Of a stretch of DNA of 64,000 nt, positions 51,016 through 59,354 are shown piece by piece. The DNA comes from Streptosporangiaceae bacterium (GTDB lineage: Bacteria > Actinomycetota > Actinomycetes > Streptosporangiales > Streptosporangiaceae): positions 84,061 to 148,060 of the forward strand of contig JAOPYK010000249.1 in the NCBI GenBank assembly GCA_025964695.1, written 5' to 3'. Position 1 is the stretch's first letter. Each line of letters opens with the position of its first letter. The position numbers and the translations under genes were made by a program. The notes beneath the pieces were generated by a model that searched no databases, was not told where the DNA came from, and was given only the letters and a program-made list of their open reading frames with translations.

Positions 51016-52055
51016 TACGCGGTGTCCTCGGTGCGCGCGCCCGCCGGGGTGAGGCCGGAGGTCGCGGCGCGTCGGGCGGAGACGGTGCCCACGGCGTAGC
51101 CCCAGGCGGTGTAGCCCAGGCCGACGGTGATCGCACCGGCGCGGCCCAGCCCCGACGGGTCGCCGCGGAAGGTGTCGCCGACGCCTCGCACCGCACCCCG
51201 GGGCAGCGTCTTGAGGGCGTGGGCACGCTCGTTGGCCAGCCCATCGGCGCTGCCGACGCTCTGCGCCACCAGTGCCTTGGAGAGTCCCTCGGCGAAGCAG
51301 CGGGTCCGGAAGTAACGGAAGCGGGCGCGCTCCGCCGGGACCCGATGCCAGATCACCGCGCGGTCGTCGAAGAGCATCACCGCGCCGGGGCTGCGCTGGC
51401 CGAGCCGGATGCAGAACTCGGTCTCCTCGCAGCCGAGCGGCCGGTCCTTGTGGTGGGTGCGGCCGATGCCGGTGTGGAAGCCTCCGGTGATCTCGAACGC
51501 CTCCCGGCGGAACGACGCGTTGCCGCCCAGGACGTTGCGGACCGGGCCGGCCACCATGCCCCGGTAGGTCCCGCCGACGGTCCAGTCGAACTCCTCCGGG
51601 AACCAGCGGGGTCGGCGCCCGACCTCGGTGTGCTCGCGGAGCAGCGCCGCCTGGTCCTGGTAGATCTCGCGGGCGGTGGGGGAGCCGGGCCACAGCGACA
51701 GGGTGCGGCCCCCGACCCCCATGACCTTCTCGTCGTCGTAGCCGGCCGCGAACAGCGCCAGCCAGTCCCGGTCGGCCACCGCGTCGTCGTCGAGGTAGGC
51801 GACCACGTCACCGCCCGCCCGGGCGGCGCCGGTGTTCTTGCCGCCGGACAGCCCGCGGCCCTCCTGGTTCTCGATGACGACCACGTCCGGCATGGCCTGC
51901 TTCAGTCTGCCGAACAGCTCGGGATTGTGGTCGACCGAGACGATGATCTCGTAGGGTTCGTACCGCTGCGCGCGGACGGAGGAGACCGCGGCGAGGATGT
52001 CGTCCCAGCGTTTCTCGGTGAAGACGCAGATGACGACCGAGATGGAGGGAGTCAC
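51015..52055 (-). CDS. Family 2 glycosyltransferase (second in operon)
   Basis: 346 aa with a GT-A fold: ISVVICVFTEKRWDDILAAV at the N-terminus and the metal-binding AYLDDDAVADRDWL motif. The acceptor region holds GCEETEFCIRLGQ, an ED-type catalytic site. GTG 52055 overlaps the upstream stop as GTGA with GAGG before it. It transfers a sugar to the growing lipid-linked repeat; sugar identity is unknown. Confidence 0.88.
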   Translation of the reverse strand: MTPSISVVICVFTEKRWDDILAAVSSVRAQRYEPYEIIVSVDHNPELFGRLKQAMPDVVVIENQEGRGLSGGKNTGAARAGGDVVAYLDDDAVADRDWLALFAAGYDDEKVMGVGGRTLSLWPGSPTAREIYQDQAALLREHTEVGRRPRWFPEEFDWTVGGTYRGMVAGPVRNVLGGNASFRREAFEITGGFHTGIGRTHHKDRPLGCEETEFCIRLGQRSPGAVMLFDDRAVIWHRVPAERARFRYFRTRCFAEGLSKALVAQSVGSADGLANERAHALKTLPRGAVRGVGDTFRGDPSGLGRAGAITVGLGYTAWGYAVGTVSARRAATSGLTPAGARTEDTA

Positions 52056-53131
52056 TTGGACCTCGTCACGATGGCCCGCGCCTTCGCGTAGGTCTTGAGG
52101 ACCTTGTCGGCGCGGGCGTAGAGCTTGGGATTGTCCAGCGCGGCGTTCCGCGCGCGGTTGATCGGCACGGTGCGCACCCAGTGCACGCCCGCCCCGGCCG
52201 ACGGCCGGGTCACCCTGCCTTCGGCGATGGGGATCTCGCGGCTCTTCAGCCACTCCTTGAACTCCTTGCCGCCACGGCCCATGGCGATCTCCGTGACGCC
52301 ATGCTCGGCGCAGGCCTGGGCCAGCCGCAGGTGCCCGATCATGCCGGGGGAGTACTTGGCGTACGCCGTGTCGTAGGCCGGGAACCAGCCGGCCATCACG
52401 TGCCCGTTACGGAGCCCGAAGTGCATCGACACCGGCTTGTCACCGGCGGACAGCACGCTCAGCACTCCGAACCCGCTCTCGTGGAAATGCCGCATGAGCT
52501 CCACGATCCAAGGCCGCGCGAACCGGTCGGTCCGCCCCGTCCGGTTGTACTGGTCGGATTTCCAGGCCATCAGCAGGCGCAGTTCGGCCGGGTCGGCGGA
52601 GGAGAAGGTGTAGCGCACCTCGCCCTCCTCCCGTCCGAGCTTGCGCTCCTTGTAGCGGATGGTCTTGTGTGTCTTGGGCGCCAGCTTGCGGGCCTCTTCC
52701 TGGTAGACGCCGAAACCGGCGCTCAGGTCGATGATCGGCTCGACTCTTTTCACGGTCTGGTACGGCGCGAACATCCGCTGGTGGCCGAGCAGGTGGTCGA
52801 AGTCCCACACACCCAGGCCGCACACCTTCAGCAGGGCGCGCGCGTCCAGGTCCAGGTCGGGGGAGGCGATGATGCCCTGCAGGTCGGTGAGGCCGAAGCC
52901 GACCGGGTGCCCGATGCCGGGGGCCTGCTTCTCGTACGGGAAGAAAGCGACAACGTCCGGGCCATCGGAGACGACGGCGACCCGGACGTTGGGGCGGAAC
53001 CGGCCGACTCCGATGGTGAACTCCGGTGCGAGGAACGGATTGCCCAGCAGCGGGTCGGCCTGTTGTAGAGCCCGCCATCGCTCGACCTCGGCCTCGCCGA
53101 GGTCGAGCGGGTGGGCGATGGTGATCTTCAC
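52052..53131 (-). CDS. GNAT acyltransferase, CelD/BcsL family
   Basis: 359 aa. Contains the FemAB-like double GNAT fold: a central KTHKTIRYKERKL helix region, PVSMHFGLRNG and YSPGMIGHLRLAQACAEHG, which matches CelD/BcsL acetyltransferases of exopolysaccharide loci. It would acylate a sugar or a precursor of the polymer. GTG start and stop both overlap neighbours by four bases. Transfer of an amino acid is an alternative suggested by the FemAB relationship. Confidence 0.8.
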   Translation of the reverse strand: MKITIAHPLDLGEAEVERWRALQQADPLLGNPFLAPEFTIGVGRFRPNVRVAVVSDGPDVVAFFPYEKQAPGIGHPVGFGLTDLQGIIASPDLDLDARALLKVCGLGVWDFDHLLGHQRMFAPYQTVKRVEPIIDLSAGFGVYQEEARKLAPKTHKTIRYKERKLGREEGEVRYTFSSADPAELRLLMAWKSDQYNRTGRTDRFARPWIVELMRHFHESGFGVLSVLSAGDKPVSMHFGLRNGHVMAGWFPAYDTAYAKYSPGMIGHLRLAQACAEHGVTEIAMGRGGKEFKEWLKSREIPIAEGRVTRPSAGAGVHWVRTVPINRARNAALDNPKLYARADKVLKTYAKARAIVTRSK

Positions 53132-54000
53132 CGGCGCTGGGCCCCATCCTGGACCGCGTGGGCGAAGGCGGCCGCCCGCCAGCTCGGCGAGATCGGCTCC
53201 AGCGGCTGGGTCAGGTCGACGGTGTCGCCCAGCCTGCCCTGGAAACGGAGCTTCAACATGGTCCTGAGCACCCGCCAGCCGTCGCGGAAGGTGTTCAGGT
53301 TCGACTCCCCGTGCCTGCGGTTGCTCTCGTGGCTGGCCACCTCGGCCATCCGGAGCCCGGCGCGGATGGCGTTGACGCACATCTCGGTTTCGATCTCGAA
53401 CCCGGTGGACTTGAGCTCGAGCCGTTCGACCGCCGACCGCCGCACCGCGACGTAGCCGTAGCACAGGTCGCTCCAGTTGGTGCGGTAGAGCGAGTTGGCC
53501 AGGCCGGTGAGGGCCTTGTTGCCGACGCTGCGCAGTCCGGTCAGGTCGTCGGAGCCGCCCCCGCAGGCGTACCGAGAACCCTTGACGAAATCGAACCCGC
53601 GGCAGATCAGCGCCAGGAAGGCGTCGAACTCGGCCGGGTCCATGCTGCCGTCCGCGTCCAGCATGATCAGAACATCGGAGGTCGCCGCAGCCATCCCGAC
53701 CCGCATCGCGGTGCCCTTGCCCGTGGGGGGCTCAACGATGATCACAGCGTCCTGCCGCAGCAGCCGGGCGATCTCGACCGTGCCGTCGGTGGACTCACCA
53801 TCGACGATCACGACCTCGTCGACCGCGGTCAGCCGGGGCAGTAGCCATCGGAGGTTGTCGGCCTCGTTCAGCGTGGGGATCACGGCGGTCACCGTGGGCC
53901 ATTGGGTGCGGTGCCGGGACGCATCGAACCGGTGCCTGTTCAGGGCCGGAGCGTATCGAGCGGCGCCGGCAGCGATAGTGAGGGGTTGAGGCGTGTTCAT
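53128..54000 (-). CDS. Family 2 glycosyltransferase, DPM1/WcaA-like (first gene of polysaccharide operon)
   Basis: 290 aa from ATG 54000. Motifs: VTAVIPTLNEADNLRWLL, VVIVDGESTDGT and the DxD motif MLDADGSMD. No membrane helices follow, unlike many polyprenyl-phosphate glycosyltransferases. It probably primes or extends the lipid-linked sugar. It heads seven genes whose starts and stops all overlap, so the whole set should be made in fixed ratio. Confidence 0.88.
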   Translation of the reverse strand: MNTPQPLTIAAGAARYAPALNRHRFDASRHRTQWPTVTAVIPTLNEADNLRWLLPRLTAVDEVVIVDGESTDGTVEIARLLRQDAVIIVEPPTGKGTAMRVGMAAATSDVLIMLDADGSMDPAEFDAFLALICRGFDFVKGSRYACGGGSDDLTGLRSVGNKALTGLANSLYRTNWSDLCYGYVAVRRSAVERLELKSTGFEIETEMCVNAIRAGLRMAEVASHESNRRHGESNLNTFRDGWRVLRTMLKLRFQGRLGDTVDLTQPLEPISPSWRAAAFAHAVQDGAQRR

Positions 54001-54141
54001 TTGGAGCCCCCGGGGAGGTTGGTGTCTGACCTCTTTGATGCCAGTCGCCCACATGATGTTTGGAGGAATCTTCGGAGGACTCCCAAAAGTGACGCAGGCC
54101 TTACTACGTCACCGGTACGGCTCCAGCCGGTAAGGGGATCA
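54001..54141. promoter_or_regulatory. Junction between mak and the polysaccharide operon
   Basis: 141 bp. GTGACG (54089-54094) and CGTCAC (54107-54112) form a perfect inverted repeat with 12-nt spacer, a candidate operator or hairpin. A second CGGCT/AGCCG repeat lies close to the mak stop. This is the point where the polysaccharide genes join the alpha-glucan operon. Confidence 0.45.
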
Positions 54142-55545
54142 TCACCGTCCGCGCGATCGGGCATGGGCGGCGAAACCGGACAGTGGGATATGCAGCCACG
54201 ACGGTCGGTTGCGGGCCTCGTACAGCACTTCGTAGACGGCCTTGTCGAACTCGAACGCGCGGAGCAGGATCTCGTGCGCGTCCGGGTCGGGGCCGCCCGC
54301 CTGCGCGTATCCGCGGCAGAACGCCGCCCGGTTGCGGTCCGCCCACTCGCGGGCCCGGACCTCCAGCCGCTCGGCGGAGTCGGGGGCGATCTTGTTCTGG
54401 CCGGCGAGCAGGAACTGGGCGGCGTACTCGAAGGAGCGCAGCATGCCGGCGACGTCGCGTAGCGGATGGCCCGCCGCCCGCCGCTCGGCCAGCGAGCGGG
54501 CCGGCTCGCCTTCGAAGTCCAGCACCACCCAGCGATGCTCGGTCCGCATGACCTGGCCCAGGTGGTAGTCGCCGTGGATCCGCTGGACCGGCAGGGACCC
54601 GTCGTGCTTCACCAGATCGTCGTAGGCGGCCGCGATCAGGTCGGTGTAGGGCGCCAGCTCCGGCACCGCCTGCCGGGCCTCCAGCAGCCTGTCGTGCATC
54701 ACCCGGGCCATCGCCCGCACCTCGTCGGCGGACAACTCGGTGACGTCGAAGGCCATCGCCAGGTCGCGGTGCACCGCCGCGGTCGCCGCGCCGAGCCGCT
54801 CGGCCTCCGCCGCGAAGTCGCCGCCGGCCTCGTCCGCGCGGATCCCGGGCTGGTCGGAGGCGTGCGCGTAGAGGTCGCGCACGCTGGTGGTGGCGAGCCG
54901 CCATCCGTCCGTGGCCGAGGACAGGAACTGCGACAGCATGCCCAGCGTCGTCGGCTCGCCGTCCAGTGCCATGTCGATCCAGCCGTACAGCTCCGGGATC
55001 GCACGGCAGCCGACCTCGGACAGGCCGAGGTTCATCTCCAGGTCCGGGTTGACGCCGGGCGTCAGCCGCCGGAAGAGCTTGCAGATGTAGGTCTCGCCGA
55101 AGATGAGCGAGGTGTTGCTCTGCTCGGCGGGGCTGGCCAGGCTGACCAGTGCCGTCTCGACCCGCGTGCCCGGGACCGTGTGGAAGGACAGATCTCCCAC
55201 CTGGGCGCCGCCGGCCAGCTTGGCCAGCAGCACCCGGGTGAGTTCCGGATCATGTACGGCGTCGTAGACGTGCGGATCATGCGAAACGCCGGGTGCCGGG
55301 CAGATCTCGGCGTACTCCAGCCGCCCCGGCAGCAGGCCTCGCACGCCCACCAGCACCTGGTAGTGGTCCAGGAGGCCGGCCTGGCGGACGCCAAGGATCA
55401 GGTGGTGCAGTCCAGGATCCCCCGGTACCAGCTCGGTGTCGGCGAGGATCTCGACTTGGGCGACCCCCCTGCCCTTCCCGGCGAACCAACGTTGCCTGGG
55501 TAGCCAGGTGGCGAGGGACTGTTCGAGGCGGGTGGGCAGGCGCAC
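54142..55545 (-). CDS. mak: Maltokinase (Mak/Pep2)
   Basis: 467 aa. Phosphorylates maltose to maltose-1-phosphate, feeding GlgE. The aminoglycoside-kinase-like core holds RIHGDYHLGQVM (catalytic Asp) and VVLDFEGEP (metal Asp). The N-terminal cap begins RLPTRLEQSLATWLPRQRWFAGKGR, as in actinobacterial maltokinases. GTG start follows GGAGG, six bases after the treS stop, so the two are coupled. Confidence 0.94.
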   Translation of the reverse strand: MRLPTRLEQSLATWLPRQRWFAGKGRGVAQVEILADTELVPGDPGLHHLILGVRQAGLLDHYQVLVGVRGLLPGRLEYAEICPAPGVSHDPHVYDAVHDPELTRVLLAKLAGGAQVGDLSFHTVPGTRVETALVSLASPAEQSNTSLIFGETYICKLFRRLTPGVNPDLEMNLGLSEVGCRAIPELYGWIDMALDGEPTTLGMLSQFLSSATDGWRLATTSVRDLYAHASDQPGIRADEAGGDFAAEAERLGAATAAVHRDLAMAFDVTELSADEVRAMARVMHDRLLEARQAVPELAPYTDLIAAAYDDLVKHDGSLPVQRIHGDYHLGQVMRTEHRWVVLDFEGEPARSLAERRAAGHPLRDVAGMLRSFEYAAQFLLAGQNKIAPDSAERLEVRAREWADRNRAAFCRGYAQAGGPDPDAHEILLRAFEFDKAVYEVLYEARNRPSWLHIPLSGFAAHARSRGR

Positions 55546-55551
55546 TGAGTT

Positions 55552-57276
55552 CTACACCTCCAGTGGGGGCGATCCTTGGGGTTCCGTCTCTGGCTCGGCG
55601 GTGACGGGCGGAAGCAGGAACCAATAGAACCCATGCCCAGGAAGCGTCAGAAGATACGGAAGCTCTCCAATAGGTGGAAATTGGACTCCACCCATGCACT
55701 CGACAGGCTGGGAGCCCTCGAATCTCCGCAGGTCGAGTTCCACCGGCTGGGGAAAGCGTGACAGGTTGTTCACGCAGAGTACGCGGTCGTCGCCGTACTC
55801 TCGGACGAAGGCCAGCACGCTGGGGTTGGAGGCCGAGAGCTCGACATAGGAGCCCAGCCCGAAGACCGGGTGGCGTTTGCGGATCTCGATCATCTTGCGG
55901 TTCCAGTGCAGCAGCGACCCCTGGTTCTGCTGCTGGGCCTCGACGTTGACCGCCTGGTAGCCGTAGATCGGGTCCATGATGACCGGCAGGTAGAGTCGGC
56001 CCGGGTCGCAGCTGGAGAAGCCCGCGTTGCGGTCCGGCGTCCACTGCATCGGGGTACGGACCCCGTCGCGGTCACCGAGCCAGATGTTGTCGCCCATGCC
56101 GATCTCGTCCCCGTAGTAGAGGACGGGGGAGCCGGGCAGCGACAGCAGCAGCGCGGTGAACAGCTCCATCTGGTTGCGGTCGTTCTCCAGCAGCGGGGCA
56201 AGCCGGCGGCGGATGCCGACGTTGGCCTTCATCCGCGGGTCCTTGGCGTACTCGGTGTACATGTAGTCGCGCTCTTCGTCGGTCACCATTTCGAGCGTGA
56301 GCTCGTCGTGGTTGCGCAGGAAGATGCCCCACTGGCAGTTCTCCGGGATCTTCGGCGTCTGCGCCATGATCTCCGAGATGGGGTAGCGCTGCTCGCGCCG
56401 TACGGCCATGAAGATGCGTGGCATCACCGGGAAGTGGAACGCCATGTGGCACTCGTCCCCGCCCGTGGCGGCATCCCCGAAGTACTCGACCACGTCGGCC
56501 GGCCACTGGTTGGCCTCGGCCAGCAGCACCCGGTCCGGGTAGAGCCGGTCGACCTCCTCGCGGACCCGCTTGAGGTAGGCGTGGGTCTCCGGCAGGTTCT
56601 CGCAGTTGGTCCCCTCCCTGGCGTACAGGTAGGGCACCGCGTCCAGGCGGAAACCGTCGATGCCCAGGTCCAGCCAGAACCGCAGGACCTCCAGCATCGC
56701 GTCGCGCACCGCCGGGTTGTCATAGTTGAGGTCCGGCTGGTGGGAGAAGAACCGGTGCCAGTAGTACTGCTGCCGGACCGGGTCGTAGGTCCAGTTGGAG
56801 GTCTCGGTGTCGACGAAGATGATCCGGGCGTCCGGGTACGGCTCGTCGGTGTCGGACCACATGTAGAAGTCGCCGTACGGGCCGTCCGGGTTCGAGCGGG
56901 ACTCCTGGAACCAGAAGTGCTGGTCGCTGGTGTGGTTCATGACGAGGTCGGCGATGACCCGCAGGCCGCGCCTGTGCGCCTGGTCGATGAGGTCCACGAA
57001 GTCGCCGAGGTCGCCGAACTCCGGGAGCACCTTGGTGAACTCGCTGATGTCGTAGCCGCCGTCGCGCAGCGGCGACTGGAACATCGGCAGGAGCCAGATG
57101 CAGTCGATGCCGAGCCACTGCAGGTAGTCGAGGCGGTTGATGAGGCCGCGGATGTCGCCCGTTCCGTCATCGGTGGAGTCGTGGAATCCGCGGATCGCCA
57201 CCTCGTAGAAGACCGCCCGCCGGTACCAGTCCGGGTCTCGGGGCGTCTCGTGGCTGAACGTGTCGGGGATGGTCAA
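55552..57276 (-). CDS. treS: Trehalose synthase TreS
   Basis: 574-aa GH13 enzyme interconverting trehalose and maltose. Catalytic nucleophile Asp in [14 protein letters not shown], acid Glu in LLAEANQWP and Asp in [12 protein letters not shown]. The start is TTG 57276, giving [18 protein letters not shown], the usual family N-terminus. It overlaps the glgE stop as TTGA and has GGAG upstream. The frame remains open further into glgE, but that part is not coding. Confidence 0.95.
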   Translation of the reverse strand: MTIPDTFSHETPRDPDWYRRAVFYEVAIRGFHDSTDDGTGDIRGLINRLDYLQWLGIDCIWLLPMFQSPLRDGGYDISEFTKVLPEFGDLGDFVDLIDQAHRRGLRVIADLVMNHTSDQHFWFQESRSNPDGPYGDFYMWSDTDEPYPDARIIFVDTETSNWTYDPVRQQYYWHRFFSHQPDLNYDNPAVRDAMLEVLRFWLDLGIDGFRLDAVPYLYAREGTNCENLPETHAYLKRVREEVDRLYPDRVLLAEANQWPADVVEYFGDAATGGDECHMAFHFPVMPRIFMAVRREQRYPISEIMAQTPKIPENCQWGIFLRNHDELTLEMVTDEERDYMYTEYAKDPRMKANVGIRRRLAPLLENDRNQMELFTALLLSLPGSPVLYYGDEIGMGDNIWLGDRDGVRTPMQWTPDRNAGFSSCDPGRLYLPVIMDPIYGYQAVNVEAQQQNQGSLLHWNRKMIEIRKRHPVFGLGSYVELSASNPSVLAFVREYGDDRVLCVNNLSRFPQPVELDLRRFEGSQPVECMGGVQFPPIGELPYLLTLPGHGFYWFLLPPVTAEPETEPQGSPPLEV

Positions 57277-59237
57277 CTCTGGTATCTCCGGAGCGTGAAT
57301 ATATGGGCGGGGTGGACATGCGGATCGAGGCGTACGTAGTTGGACGGGCCCCATTCGTAGGACTCGCCGGACAGTTCGTCGGTGACGGCGAACTGCTCGT
57401 CCGGGTCGAGGCCGAGCAGGGGCAGGTCCAGGTGCACGGTCGCCTCGTGGGCCTGATGCGGGTTGAGGTTCACCACGGCCAGGACCACATCGTTCTGCTC
57501 TCGCTTGGAGAAGCAGATCAGTTCGGGGTGGTCGACGTGGTGGAACCGTAGGTTACGCAGCCTGTGCAGTGCGGGGTGGCCGCTTCGGAGATTGTTGAGT
57601 TTCGTGACCAATGGGGCGAGGCTGCGGCCCTCGCGTTCGGCGGCCTCCCAGTCCCGTGGACGATACTGGTACTTCTCGGAGTCCCGGTACTCCTCGCTGC
57701 CCGGCCGGACCGGGGTGTTCTCGGCCAGCTCGTACCCGGCGTACATGCCCCAGGAGGGGGAGAGCAACGCCGCCAGGACCGCCCGGACCTCGAACGCCGG
57801 ACGCCCTCCGCGCACCAGATACTCGTGCAGGATGTCGGGGGTGTTGACGAAGAAGTTCGGCCGCATGTAGGTCGCCGCGTCGCCGGTCAGCTCGGTGAGG
57901 TACTCCTCAAGCTCGGCCTTGGAGTTGCGCCAGGTGAAGTATGTGTAGGACTGGTGGAAGCCGATCTTGCCCAGGGTGTGCATCATGGCCGGGCGGGTGA
58001 ACGCCTCGGCCAGGAAGAGCACGTCCGGGTCCGTCACTGCGATCTCGCCGAGGAGCCGCTCCCAGAAGGCGACCGGTTTGGTGTGCGGGTTGTCCACCCG
58101 GAAGATCCGCACACCGTGGTCCATCCAGTGCCGCAGGACTCCCAGGACCGCCTCGTAGATCCCGTCGGTGTCATGGTCGAAGTCGAGCGGATAGATGTCC
58201 TGGTACTTCTTGGGCGGATTCTCCGCGTACGCGATCGTGCCGTCGGCCCGGGTCGTGAACCACTCGGGGTGCGCGGTGACCCACGGATGGTCGGGAGAGC
58301 ACTGCAACGCCAGGTCCAGCGCAACCTCCATCCCCAGGCCCCGTGCATATCCTACAAACGTGTCGAAGTCCTCGAGAGTGCCCAGGTCAGGATGGATCGC
58401 GTCGTGCCCGCCCTCGGCGGAGCCGATCGCCCATGGCGAGCCCGGATCGTGCGGGGCCGCCTTGAGGGTGTTGTTCGGGCCCTTCCTGAACGCCCTGCCG
58501 ATCGGGTGGACCGGCGGCAGGTAGACGACGTCGAACCCCATGTCGGCGACGGCGGGCAGCCGCTTCATCGCGGTCCGGAACGTGCCGGACTGCGGCTGGC
58601 GCCGTCCCATCGGGTCGTACGTCGCGCCCTCCGAACGCGGGAACAACTCGTACCAGGACCCGAAGAGCGCCCGCTCCCGGTGCACCACCAGCGGGAACCA
58701 CTCGGACTCGGTCACGTACTCGCGCAGCGGATGCCGCTCCAGGAGGGGCAGGACCCTGGTCGCGGCGGCCAGCCTTTTCGGGATCGGTACGGTCCGGTCG
58801 GCGAGCTTGCGGGCCGCCATGGACAATTTGGACCGTTCCCGCGCGGGAGCCGAGGCGGCCGCGCGGGCGAACAGGGCGGCCCCCTCGGCGAACATCAGCT
58901 CCACGTCCAGGCGGCGCGGGATCTTGATCTCCGCGTCGTGGAGCCAGCGGGCGATCGGGTCGCCCCACGCCTCGATCCTGAACTCCCAGTGGCCCGGTTC
59001 GGTGATCACCAGGTCCGCGCCGAGCCGGTCGGTGCCCGGCGCCAGCTCGTGCAGCCGGACCCAGGGCCGGACCGACCCGTCCGGATGTCGCAACACCACC
59101 CCCGCGCCGAGCATCTCGTGGCCCTCACGGAACACCGTCGCGGAGACTTCGAAGGTCTCGCAGGTCACCGCCTTGGCCGGCCATTGCCCATGGCTCACCA
59201 CGGGCCGAACGTCGAGGATGGGGATGCGTCCGATCAT
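57273..59237 (-). CDS. glgE: Alpha-1,4-glucan:maltose-1-phosphate maltosyltransferase GlgE
   Basis: 654 aa, GH13 subfamily 3. Extends linear alpha-glucan with maltosyl units. The nucleophile is Asp in [14 protein letters not shown] and the acid Glu in [10 protein letters not shown]. The N-terminal domains with [11 protein letters not shown] and the [16 protein letters not shown] stretch are diagnostic. First gene of glgE-treS-mak, divergent from glgP. Start ATG 59237. Confidence 0.96.
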   Translation of the reverse strand: MIGRIPILDVRPVVSHGQWPAKAVTCETFEVSATVFREGHEMLGAGVVLRHPDGSVRPWVRLHELAPGTDRLGADLVITEPGHWEFRIEAWGDPIARWLHDAEIKIPRRLDVELMFAEGAALFARAAASAPARERSKLSMAARKLADRTVPIPKRLAAATRVLPLLERHPLREYVTESEWFPLVVHRERALFGSWYELFPRSEGATYDPMGRRQPQSGTFRTAMKRLPAVADMGFDVVYLPPVHPIGRAFRKGPNNTLKAAPHDPGSPWAIGSAEGGHDAIHPDLGTLEDFDTFVGYARGLGMEVALDLALQCSPDHPWVTAHPEWFTTRADGTIAYAENPPKKYQDIYPLDFDHDTDGIYEAVLGVLRHWMDHGVRIFRVDNPHTKPVAFWERLLGEIAVTDPDVLFLAEAFTRPAMMHTLGKIGFHQSYTYFTWRNSKAELEEYLTELTGDAATYMRPNFFVNTPDILHEYLVRGGRPAFEVRAVLAALLSPSWGMYAGYELAENTPVRPGSEEYRDSEKYQYRPRDWEAAEREGRSLAPLVTKLNNLRSGHPALHRLRNLRFHHVDHPELICFSKREQNDVVLAVVNLNPHQAHEATVHLDLPLLGLDPDEQFAVTDELSGESYEWGPSNYVRLDPHVHPAHIFTLRRYQS

Positions 59238-59354
59238 CAGCGGAAACGCTACTCGGTTTGGACGGGTCTAGATCGGCAGATTTCCATATCCCCCGAGCTC
59301 GATTTTGGGCCCGATTTGATGCGGACACGACGTCCAGCGCCTACCCTGGCCCAA

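Noticed and set aside
46238..54000. Biosynthetic gene cluster for an antibiotic
   Set aside because: A P450, glycosyltransferases and regulators are present, but there is no PKS, NRPS, terpene or RiPP core enzyme in the window.
57564..59354. 585-codon upstream extension of the glgP frame
   Set aside because: It is antisense to glgE, which has full family similarity, and glgP homologues start at VKAIRRF; long open antisense frames are normal at this GC content.
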